A stretch of DNA of 32,756 bases, from assembly GCA_013694595.1 (NCBI GenBank), contig JACDCC010000243.1, forward strand, positions 1-32,756, read 5' to 3'. The stretch is from Chthoniobacterales bacterium. GTDB taxonomy: Bacteria; Verrucomicrobiota; Verrucomicrobiia; Chthoniobacterales; UBA10450. Under the pieces are notes generated by a model, which saw only the letters and a program-made list of their open reading frames with translations, did no database searches and was not told where the DNA came from. The translations under genes were made by a program, and so were the position numbers. Positions 27,330 to 32,756 of this stretch are shown in pieces (the first letter of the stretch is position 1; each line of letters starts with the position of its first letter).

Positions 27330-29054
27330 ATGGCCACTGGAACCCGCCCTTTCGGGCTGCACGAAACGTTTCTCGACCCACAGGCGCTCCCGCCGCCGCC
27401 GGTGCGGCACGCGCTCTTTGCCTTCGTGGTGGTGCTCGCCTCGATCCTCCACATCGGCACCTCCGGGTGGAGCGACATCCACAACGGGCCTGAGGGGACC
27501 TACGCAGGTGGTGCGCGTGAAATGCTCCTGACCGGCGACTGGCTCGTCCCGCAGCACCACGGCATTGCTGCCCCTGAGGAGCCGCCCCTTCTCTCGTGGC
27601 TGATCGTTCTCTCCTACCAGGTTTTCGGAGTCAGTCCCATGGCGGCGCGGGTGCCGATTGCGCTCGGCATGGTCGGAGCGGTGGCGTTGACGTTCCTGAT
27701 CGGCGAGCGGCTGGGCGGCTACTGGCGCGGGTTCACCGCCGCCCTCATTCATCTCTGCTCGTTTGGCACCTTCATCTGGGGAAGGATCGTCACGCCGGAA
27801 CCACTGGCCGCCGCGCTCATGGCCGGCGCGATTTATTGCGCAGTTTGTGGTTACCAACAAACGCGCAGGCGGCGCTGGTGGTTTGCCGGTTGGTGGCTCT
27901 GCGCGGCCGTGGCCTACCTGACGCAGGGCGCCTTCGCAATCGCTGTGCTGGCGGCCATTTTCCTCCTGCTGGCGGCGTTCTTTCGCGAGGCGCGCAGTCG
28001 TTTTCGATCCCTTGTGCGATGGAGCTACCTGGTGCCGTTCGTCGTCTTCATCGCGGGTTGGCACTTGCTCCTGTGCAGTCAATTTCCTGCGTGGCTAGCC
28101 GACGTTCTGTCATCGCCGTGGCTGCTGCCGTTTGCCGCGACCGGCTCACCGGAGGGTGCTTCGTTGCCATGGTTTTCATTCGCGCATTTCGCCTGGTGGT
28201 TTCCTTGCGCCGTGCTCGTGTTGCCGGCTGCTTTTCTCGCCTGGCGCAAGATCATTCGGCCGCACGAAATCGAGACAACCGACGCCCTCCCGCTCTGCTG
28301 GATGTTTGCAGGTTTCCTGCCGCTCCTGCTGATGCCGCCTCGGCAGGAATACCATTCGATGATTATGTGGAGCGCGTTCGCCCTGTGGGCGGCGTCGACG
28401 TGGGACCGAATGCCGCGTGCGCTGCAGCTGACCGGCATCGCGGCTGCCGGCGTGGCTGGAATCGCGGCGATCTGGGTCACTGGCGTCGGGCGCTTACCGG
28501 CGCAGCTTCTCGCCACGCCGGTTGGCGATCGCCCACTCGGGGTAATGCCCGAAGTGCTCGCATTGACCATTGCCCTCTTCTCGTTCGCCGCTGCTTACCT
28601 TGTCTGGCGACATTGGGAACGGCTCGCGATCACCGTCTTCATGCTTGGGATGGTGCCGCTCGGCCTCACGGCGGCAGATGGCATGGCACGTCTGGGGCCA
28701 CATTTCTCGTTCGCGCGTGCCGCCGAGTTCTTGAAGATCCACCGTGGCGAAGAGGGCGAAGTAATGTTCGAAGGTTCGAAGTGGGCCGGCAGCAGCCTCG
28801 GATTTTATCTCGAGAACCGCCTCTTCATAGTGGAACCATCGCGGCTACCGGGAAGCGGATCGACTGCGGCGGTCGATCCGCACCGCCTGAACGAGCAACA
28901 AGCACTCGAAAAAATGGCCGCGCCGCATGCCGTTTACCTCATCATCCACAAGGATCGCGTGCCGTTCTGGCAGGAGCGGCTGACGGCGCGCTTTCACATT
29001 TACCACCAGGTCACCACCTGTGGGCCGCACGTGGTCATCAACAACCACCCGTGA
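27330..29054 (+). CDS. ArnT/PMT-like membrane glycosyltransferase (GT39/GT83 type)
   Basis: 574 residues with about ten hydrophobic segments. After the first one comes the periplasmic loop GPEGTYAGGAREMLLTGDWL and then EEPPLLSWLIVLSYQVFG, matching the ArnT/PMT loop (DE.RYAE.ARxML.sGDW, then .KPPLYYW); the expected acidic pair is partly altered to PEG. The C-terminal ~100 residues (from GEEGEVMFEGSKWAGSSLGF) form a soluble domain. Enzymes of this class move a sugar from a polyprenyl-phosphate donor to lipid A or protein at the outer face of the inner membrane. Following the LPS-type acyltransferase/heptosyltransferase, lipid A or glycan decoration fits. The acceptor is unknown. It starts 38 nt after the thioesterase gene. 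Confidence 0.88.
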   Translation: MATGTRPFGLHETFLDPQALPPPPVRHALFAFVVVLASILHIGTSGWSDIHNGPEGTYAGGAREMLLTGDWLVPQHHGIAAPEEPPLLSWLIVLSYQVFGVSPMAARVPIALGMVGAVALTFLIGERLGGYWRGFTAALIHLCSFGTFIWGRIVTPEPLAAALMAGAIYCAVCGYQQTRRRRWWFAGWWLCAAVAYLTQGAFAIAVLAAIFLLLAAFFREARSRFRSLVRWSYLVPFVVFIAGWHLLLCSQFPAWLADVLSSPWLLPFAATGSPEGASLPWFSFAHFAWWFPCAVLVLPAAFLAWRKIIRPHEIETTDALPLCWMFAGFLPLLLMPPRQEYHSMIMWSAFALWAASTWDRMPRALQLTGIAAAGVAGIAAIWVTGVGRLPAQLLATPVGDRPLGVMPEVLALTIALFSFAAAYLVWRHWERLAITVFMLGMVPLGLTAADGMARLGPHFSFARAAEFLKIHRGEEGEVMFEGSKWAGSSLGFYLENRLFIVEPSRLPGSGSTAAVDPHRLNEQQALEKMAAPHAVYLIIHKDRVPFWQERLTARFHIYHQVTTCGPHVVINNHP

Positions 29055-29056
29055 CC

Positions 29057-29096
29057 GGTGGATCGCCCCGGCGGATATCGGGTTGAAAAATCCACC
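29057..29096. other. Inverted repeat between the ArnT-like gene and the small basic protein gene
   Basis: GGTGGAT (29057-29063) and ATCCACC (29090-29096) are perfect arms, with CGCC-CC-GGCG (29064-29073) as an inner hairpin. It begins 2 nt after the upstream stop. It could be a terminator-like or 3'-end structure. It overlaps the candidate promoter of the next gene, so a regulatory role is also possible. Confidence 0.35.
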
Positions 29097-29110
29097 ACAC
29101 CGCCTACCGT
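29083..29110 (+). promoter_or_regulatory. Possible promoter of the small basic protein gene
   Basis: TTGAAA (29083-29088, 5 of 6 to consensus), 16-nt spacer, TACCGT (29105-29110, 3 of 6). The -10 is weak. The start would lie about 25-30 nt before the ATG at 29144. Confidence 0.3.
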
Positions 29111-29143
29111 TCCGGCTCACTTTCGACGAACACCGGAACATCT

Positions 29144-29299
29144 ATGTCGCAGCATCGCAGTCTCAAAGGGGCCAGCACCATCACGGCCAAGCGTAATGTC
29201 TTGAAGCGTTTCGAGCGCGTCGAGCTCCTGAAAAAACGTGGTCAGTGGAAGGACGGAACCAAGGTTCTTGGACTTCCGAAGACCAAGCCGGACGCGTAA
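29144..29299 (+). CDS. Chlamydia/Verrucomicrobia-type ribosomal small basic protein
   Basis: 51 residues, too short for many gene finders: it starts MSQHRSLKGASTITAKRNVL and ends GQWKDGTKVLGLPKTKPDA. It is rich in Lys/Arg (13 of 51) and contains the family's RNVLKRFERVELLKKRGQWKD-like core (RNVLKRFE, LLKKRGQW). This matches the small basic protein restricted to Chlamydiae and Verrucomicrobia that has been named as ribosome-associated. Its exact role is unclear, but the lineage restriction makes it the best taxonomic marker here. It has its own promoter-like sequence and is followed 69 nt later by the rRNA-type pseudouridine synthase, a fitting neighbour. Confidence 0.9.
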   Translation: MSQHRSLKGASTITAKRNVLKRFERVELLKKRGQWKDGTKVLGLPKTKPDA

Positions 29300-29368
29300 G
29301 GCCTCCGCGTAGGAACTCAGTAGCGCCTCGCCCGCCCTCGGGTCGAGCGAAGCGCATCCTCTCGTGCC

Positions 29369-30127
29369 ATGCGCCTGAACCGCTTTCTTGCTGCGGCGGG
29401 CGTTGGTTCACGTCGCCACTGCGATGAATTGATCGCTGCCGGCCGGGTGACGATCAACGGCCGCGTCTGTACCGATTTTAGTGCCCAGCCGGCGGAAGGC
29501 GATCACGTCAAAGTCGGCAGCAAAATGGTTCGCGCGCAGCAGCGGCTCGATATCCTGCTGCACAAGCCGGCGGGGTATGTTTCCACCCGGAGCGATCCGA
29601 ACGCGCGGGATACCATCTTCGACCTGCTCCCGCCAAAGCTGCCGCGCCTGTTCAATATTGGGCGACTCGACGCGCAAAGCGAAGGCCTGCTCGTGCTGAC
29701 CAACGACGGCGATTTTGCGCAGCGTCTGATGCACCCGCGTTACAAGGTCGACAAGGAATATGAAGTGACGTTGGATCGCGCATGGCAGCCGGAGCTCGCC
29801 GCGAAGCTCCTCCGCGGTGTGATGCTCGACGGGCAACGCGCCAAGCTCGAGCGCGTGCATTCCATCGCGCCGACCAAGCTCCGCGTCGTGCTGCGTCAGG
29901 GCATCAACCGCCAAATCAGGCGCATGTTCTATGAGCTCGGATATGAGGTGAACCGGCTGGTACGGACGCGGATCGGAAACCTGCGCCTGGGAGATCTGCC
30001 GCGCGGCCATTGGCGCCCGCTGACGAAAGCAGAACTGCGTGCGCTCGATCCAAAGACGTCGTCGCCGGCCCGCAAATCAGCCATCGTCGACCGGCAGTCA
30101 GCGCCGTCGCGCGATTTGTCATCCTGA
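29369..30127 (+). CDS. rluB: rRNA pseudouridine synthase, RluB/RsuA family
   Basis: 252 residues. An N-terminal S4 RNA-binding domain (about 1-55: MRLNRFLAAAGVGSRRHCDE, LIAAGRVTINGR) is followed by the RsuA-type synthase domain (about 60-225): ILLHKPAGYVSTRSDP, the catalytic GRLDAQSEGLLVLTNDG with Asp101, KEYEVTLD, and LRQGINRQIRRMFYELGYEV. It isomerises a uridine in rRNA to pseudouridine. RluB (23S U2605) is favoured over RsuA by the overall form, but RluE/RluF-like specificity cannot be excluded. The last ~20 residues are a polar tail that runs into a repeat element, and the TGA stop itself lies in that element. Confidence 0.88.
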   Translation: MRLNRFLAAAGVGSRRHCDELIAAGRVTINGRVCTDFSAQPAEGDHVKVGSKMVRAQQRLDILLHKPAGYVSTRSDPNARDTIFDLLPPKLPRLFNIGRLDAQSEGLLVLTNDGDFAQRLMHPRYKVDKEYEVTLDRAWQPELAAKLLRGVMLDGQRAKLERVHSIAPTKLRVVLRQGINRQIRRMFYELGYEVNRLVRTRIGNLRLGDLPRGHWRPLTKAELRALDPKTSSPARKSAIVDRQSAPSRDLSS

Positions 30128-30155
30128 GGCAGGCGAAGCGCGCCGAAGGATCTCG
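30118..30155. repeat. REP-like palindromic element supplying the rluB stop codon
   Basis: Contains GTCATCCTGAGG...CGAAGGATCTCG: ATCCT (30121-30125) pairs with AGGAT (30147-30151), separated by a GC-rich loop. The wording GTCATCCTGA...GAAGGATCT is like intergenic repeats found many times in GC-rich soil bacteria. The TGA of rluB (30125-30127) is inside it. A single copy is seen here, so repeat status rests on this resemblance. It fills most of the space between rluB and the convergent fmt gene. Confidence 0.5.
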
Positions 30156-30216
30156 CGTTCGCGCTGGAACCGCCATCTCAAGACGATCGTGGCCACTGTA
30201 GCGTCGGCGACATCCG

Positions 30217-31167
30217 CTACGTTGCTGAGCCAGTCGTCGCGTTCGCGAGCCAGCCATGGCCGCGCAGCAAGTCGGAGGCCTGCATACGCTTTTTGCCTTC
30301 AAGCTGCACCTCACCGAGCAGCAATGCGCCCGCACTGGTCCCAACCACAAGCCCGCCGGCCGATTGCGCAAATTCTCCCGCCGCGGCGGAATCAGTCGAA
30401 ATAATCGTCGCGCTAAAGATCTTCAGCTTACGCTGCCGCCCTGTATCATCACGCAGGAGCGCGTACGCCCCGGGCCAGGGGTCGTAGGCGCGGATCTTCC
30501 GCTCGATCGCTTCAACACGTTCCGACCAGTCGATGAGTCCGTGCTCGCGCTCCAGCTTCGGCGCATAGGTCGCACTAGCCGAATCCTGCGGTACGCGGGG
30601 AGCTGTTCCCGATTGCAGAGCGTCCAGCGCTTCTGCCAGCGCGCGAGGAGCTACTTCTGCCAGCCGATCGTGGAGTGATCCGCCGGTCTCGTCCGGCGCC
30701 AGCGCAATCCGCGATTGCAGCAGCATGTCGCCAGTATCGAGGCCTTCATCCATGTACATCACGGTGATGCCGGTCTCGCAGTCGCCTGCCAGGATGGCGG
30801 CTTGAATCGGAGCCGCACCGCGATGCTTCGGGAGCAGGGACGCGTGCAAGTTCAAACATGCTATTGAGGGAATTTCCAGCACCGCGCGGGGAAGGATTTG
30901 CCCATAGGCCATCACCACGATCACTTCGGGAGATAGCGCGCGAATCTCCGCCACCGCCTCTTCGTGTTTGATCCGGCGCGGCTGGAGAACGGGAATGTTT
31001 GTGTCCGCAATCACAGCTTTGGTCGGCGGCGCCTGAATGCGCTGGTCCCGGCCAACCGGTTTGTCCGGCTGCGTGACGACGCCGGCCAGCTGGTGCAAAT
31101 GATGCGCGCGCAACCAGCGAAGCACCGGCAGCCCGATCTCCCCGGTGCCGATAAAAAGAATGCGCAC
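30217..31167 (-). CDS. fmt: Methionyl-tRNA formyltransferase
   Basis: 316 residues from a GTG at 31167, the usual length. It formylates the methionine of initiator tRNA using 10-formyl-tetrahydrofolate. The N-terminal Rossmann domain begins MRILFIGTGEIGLPVLRWL and contains the catalytic set Asn106, His108 and Asp144 (NLHASLLPKHRGAAPIQ and DEGLDTGDM), at the same positions as in the E. coli enzyme. The C-terminal tRNA-binding OB domain follows from about 205 (IDWSERVEAIERKIRAYDPW). The gene starts 3 nt after the stop of the small Cys-rich gene. The peptide deformylase gene (def), a frequent partner, is not in the window. Confidence 0.96.
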   Translation of the reverse strand: MRILFIGTGEIGLPVLRWLRAHHLHQLAGVVTQPDKPVGRDQRIQAPPTKAVIADTNIPVLQPRRIKHEEAVAEIRALSPEVIVVMAYGQILPRAVLEIPSIACLNLHASLLPKHRGAAPIQAAILAGDCETGITVMYMDEGLDTGDMLLQSRIALAPDETGGSLHDRLAEVAPRALAEALDALQSGTAPRVPQDSASATYAPKLEREHGLIDWSERVEAIERKIRAYDPWPGAYALLRDDTGRQRKLKIFSATIISTDSAAAGEFAQSAGGLVVGTSAGALLLGEVQLEGKKRMQASDLLRGHGWLANATTGSAT

Positions 31168-31170
31168 GCG

Positions 31171-31422
31171 CTAGATGTGCAGCCGCGGCGCGGGTGCGGC
31201 GCGGCGCGGCGGACGACGCGCAGCCATCTTCTGCGCCATCAACTTTTCGCCGGCGGTCACCTCGCGCTGACCGACCGACGAGGCGCAACCAGTGCAGAGA
31301 TAATCGTAAACTTCCTTGTCCGGCAGGATCAACAGGAGCCGTTCACGCACCGGCATCGCTGTCTTGCATTTTTCGCAATAGAGACTCGAGGCGGTAAAAT
31401 TCTCAAACTGTTGCTGGCTCAT
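31171..31422 (-). CDS. Small Cys-rich (zinc-ribbon-like) protein between adk and fmt
   Basis: 83 residues. Two Cys pairs, YCEKCK (residues ~15-20) and LCTGCA (~42-47), form a likely zinc ribbon, with a basic Ala/Arg/Pro tail (ARRPPRRAAPAPRLHI). No family is recognised. The gene overlaps the 3' end of adk by 20 nt and ends 3 nt before fmt, so it is translated inside a tight operon with translation-related neighbours; a nucleic-acid or ribosome-associated role is suggested by the position and charge only. The clean Cys spacing supports a real gene rather than a chance ORF. Confidence 0.7.
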   Translation of the reverse strand: MSQQQFENFTASSLYCEKCKTAMPVRERLLLILPDKEVYDYLCTGCASSVGQREVTAGEKLMAQKMAARRPPRRAAPAPRLHI

Positions 31423-32014
31423 ACTGCGTCATCGCGCCCTCGTTCACCTGCTCGAGGATGTGCAGCAAAACCTTCGCGGGCGGTTCGGTCGCGTCAATAC
31501 ATGTGATGCGCTCCTTGCCGTAGTAGCCAAGCACCGGCTTGGATTCGTTCTCGTAGGTGGCGAGCCGACGCTTGATCACGTCTTCGTTCGCGTCGTCGAG
31601 ACGATTGTCCTTGAGCGCACGCTTCTTCAGGCGGGTAAAGAGCGCCGCGCGATCAGGGCAGGAGAGGTGGAAGACTTTCTCTACGTCGATCAGATCATCC
31701 ATGATCTTCGCCTGTCCGACGTTCCGCGGAATGCCATCCAGCACGAGCGTGTCGATATCCGGTTTGAAATTGTGTCCGTCCACCGCGGCATCGATCCGAG
31801 CCTTCCAGAGCTGCACCGTGATCTCGTCCGGCACGAGCTGGCCCTTGCTCGAATATTCCAGAAAAGCGCGACCGACGGCAGTCCGGGTGTCGATGGAGCG
31901 AAAGACGTCGCCGCACGCGCAGTGAAAAAACCTCGGAATCGTGCCGAGTGTTTTCCCCTGCGTGCCTTTGCCGCTGCCCGGGGGTCCGAAAAGAAGGTAG
32001 GTTCTATACTTCAT
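31403..32014 (-). CDS. adk: Adenylate kinase family nucleotide kinase
   Basis: 203 residues. It interconverts AMP+ATP and 2 ADP, balancing adenylate energy charge. P-loop GPPGSGKGTQ (10-19), AMP-binding stretch ACGDVFRSIDTRTAVG with the family's DxxR form, DGIPRN (here Ile replaces the common Phe/Tyr) and the LID region R..DNRLDDANEDVIKRRL. The LID lacks the long zinc-binding insert, making it a short form; a different NMP specificity cannot be excluded. The gene lies 125 nt downstream of rpmA, with a promoter-like box between them, and overlaps the small Cys-rich gene by 20 nt. Confidence 0.9.
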   Translation of the reverse strand: MKYRTYLLFGPPGSGKGTQGKTLGTIPRFFHCACGDVFRSIDTRTAVGRAFLEYSSKGQLVPDEITVQLWKARIDAAVDGHNFKPDIDTLVLDGIPRNVGQAKIMDDLIDVEKVFHLSCPDRAALFTRLKKRALKDNRLDDANEDVIKRRLATYENESKPVLGYYGKERITCIDATEPPAKVLLHILEQVNEGAMTQYEPATV

Positions 32015-32026
32015 GTGAGGGCGCCG

Positions 32027-32056
32027 TTTATACGCGAATCATTTGCCATCGCACAA
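32027..32056 (-). promoter_or_regulatory. Candidate promoter of adk-fmt
   Basis: Minus strand TTGTGC (32056-32051), 18-nt spacer, TATAAA (32032-32027, 5 of 6 to TATAAT). The ATG of adk follows 12 nt later, giving a very short leader. Read-through from rplU-rpmA is also possible. Confidence 0.45.
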
Positions 32057-32139
32057 CGAACAAAATCCGGCGGCTATACGCATACGGAATGGCAAGCGAC
32101 CCTTACTGAAGATCACGCACCCCGAGACGGAGCTACCTG

Positions 32140-32400
32140 TTAGCTCGTGGCTTCCGCGAGCGGCTCGACGTTCACACGTCGTCCCGCGCGGTCGAATTTC
32201 ACCCGCCCGTCGACCAGCGCGAAAATCGTGTAGTCACGACCGAGGCCAACGTTCTTGCCCGGCTGAAACTTCGTGCCGCGCTGGCGAATGATGATGTTGC
32301 CGGCAACAACCGCTTCGCTGCCAAATTTTTTCACGCCGAGCCGTTTGCTGACGCTGTCGCGGCCGTTCTTGACGCTGCCCTGTCCCTTTTTATGAGCCAT
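32140..32400 (-). CDS. rpmA: 50S ribosomal protein L27
   Basis: 86 residues, the family's normal size. N-terminus [20 protein letters not shown], then [20 protein letters not shown] and [16 protein letters not shown], all typical of bacterial L27. The protein lies near the peptidyl-transferase centre and its N-terminal tail reaches toward the tRNA ends. There is no long N-terminal extension needing cleavage, unlike in Firmicutes. It starts 14 nt after rplU, the standard rplU-rpmA pair. No clear Shine-Dalgarno lies before the ATG. Confidence 0.97.
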   Translation of the reverse strand: MAHKKGQGSVKNGRDSVSKRLGVKKFGSEAVVAGNIIIRQRGTKFQPGKNVGLGRDYTIFALVDGRVKFDRAGRRVNVEPLAEATS

Positions 32401-32414
32401 GAGATTCTAGAAAG

Positions 32415-32747
32415 TTACTTGTTCGAGGATGAACCGAGACTGATCTCGGTGATCTTGACGCGCGTGAGCTTGCGGCGATGGCCGACGGTACGGTGATACC
32501 CTTTGCGGCGGCGATACTTGAACGCGATCACCTTCTTATCTTTCCGCTGCTCCAGGACCTCGCCGGTCACCGTCGCCCCTTCGATCAAAGGGGAACCGTG
32601 GGTGAGGTTGTCGCCGTCACCGACAAACAGCACATCGGCAAAAACGCCCTCGGTGCCAATCTCGGCATCGAGAAAATCGACATCGATGATGTCACCCTGT
32701 GCGACGCGGTGTTGTCGACCGCCGGTTTTGATAATTGCGAATGCCAT
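32415..32747 (-). CDS. rplU: 50S ribosomal protein L21
   Basis: 110 residues, a bit longer than the common ~103. N-terminus MAFAIIKTGGRQHRVAQGD, then VLFVGDGDN, the VTGEVLEQRKDKKVIAFKYR segment and RRRKGYHRTVGHRRKLTRVKI, all typical of L21, which binds 23S rRNA. The C-terminus carries a short Ser-rich extension (SLGSSSNK). It heads the rplU-rpmA pair; its promoter lies outside the window. A GGAG ribosome-binding site is seen at the window end. Confidence 0.97.
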   Translation of the reverse strand: MAFAIIKTGGRQHRVAQGDIIDVDFLDAEIGTEGVFADVLFVGDGDNLTHGSPLIEGATVTGEVLEQRKDKKVIAFKYRRRKGYHRTVGHRRKLTRVKITEISLGSSSNK

Positions 32748-32752
32748 GGCTA

Positions 32753-32756
32753 CTCC
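32753..32756 (-). promoter_or_regulatory. Shine-Dalgarno (GGAG) of rplU
   Basis: GGAG lies 5 nt before the ATG at 32747 (minus strand). It is the clearest ribosome-binding site in the window, in contrast to the poor or absent ones before most other genes. Confidence 0.6.

Noticed and set aside
27596-29086. Long plus-strand ORF (496 codons) in another frame of the ArnT-like gene
   Set aside because: It is a GC-rich shadow: its translation is Arg/Ala-rich without domains, while the 27330-29054 frame gives clear membrane segments and ArnT-like motifs.

Overview
The window is GC-rich, gene-dense chromosomal DNA with conserved housekeeping genes and no sign of phage, plasmid, IS, CRISPR, rRNA or tRNA. 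Several features point to Verrucomicrobia, probably the Chthoniobacterales/Spartobacteria side: a 51-residue basic protein of the Chlamydia/Verrucomicrobia ribosomal small basic protein type (29144-29299), a stand-alone SWIB protein, a Trp/Gly-rich DUF6600-like envelope protein, and a general lack of strong Shine-Dalgarno sequences. The assignment is an inference from protein content. No gene-free stretch exceeds about 300 bases.

Layout. 1-1739 (minus): a GAF-domain regulator cut by the window edge, a STAS protein just upstream of it, and a secreted protein of unknown function. 2013-4748 (plus): a metallo-beta-lactamase nuclease fused to an ATP-dependent DNA ligase. 4745-10381 (minus): a lipoprotein, a tiny ORF, then an aroA-cmk-plsC run followed by a small membrane protein and a large DUF6600-like protein with an Ala/Thr/Pro-repeat tail. 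10584-12740 (plus): a response regulator/PP2C phosphatase, SWIB protein and secreted thioredoxin-fold protein. They converge on a hybrid histidine kinase (12737-14662, minus). 14868-17514 (plus): polysaccharide deacetylase and a dynamin-like GTPase.

17547-24829 (minus): a double-psi-barrel-like secreted protein downstream of a tight five-gene run that is transcribed glycosyltransferase, RmlC-like cupin, methyltransferase, panC, nadB. Divergent from it, 24912-30127 (plus) carries a fused lipid A-type acyltransferase/heptosyltransferase, a YbgC-like thioesterase, an ArnT-like membrane glycosyltransferase, the small basic protein and an RluB-type pseudouridine synthase. 30217-32747 (minus) is a translation block: rplU, rpmA, adk, a small Cys-rich protein and fmt.

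Themes. Envelope building recurs: acyltransferases, glycosyltransferases, heptosyltransferase, deacetylase, DUF6600-like and DPBB-like secreted proteins. So does PP2C/STAS and two-component signalling. The two domain fusions (nuclease-ligase, acyltransferase-heptosyltransferase) and a set of -10-like boxes exactly 6 nt before start codons, suggesting leaderless mRNAs, are the most distinctive observations. I did not find a clear novel defence or mobile system.
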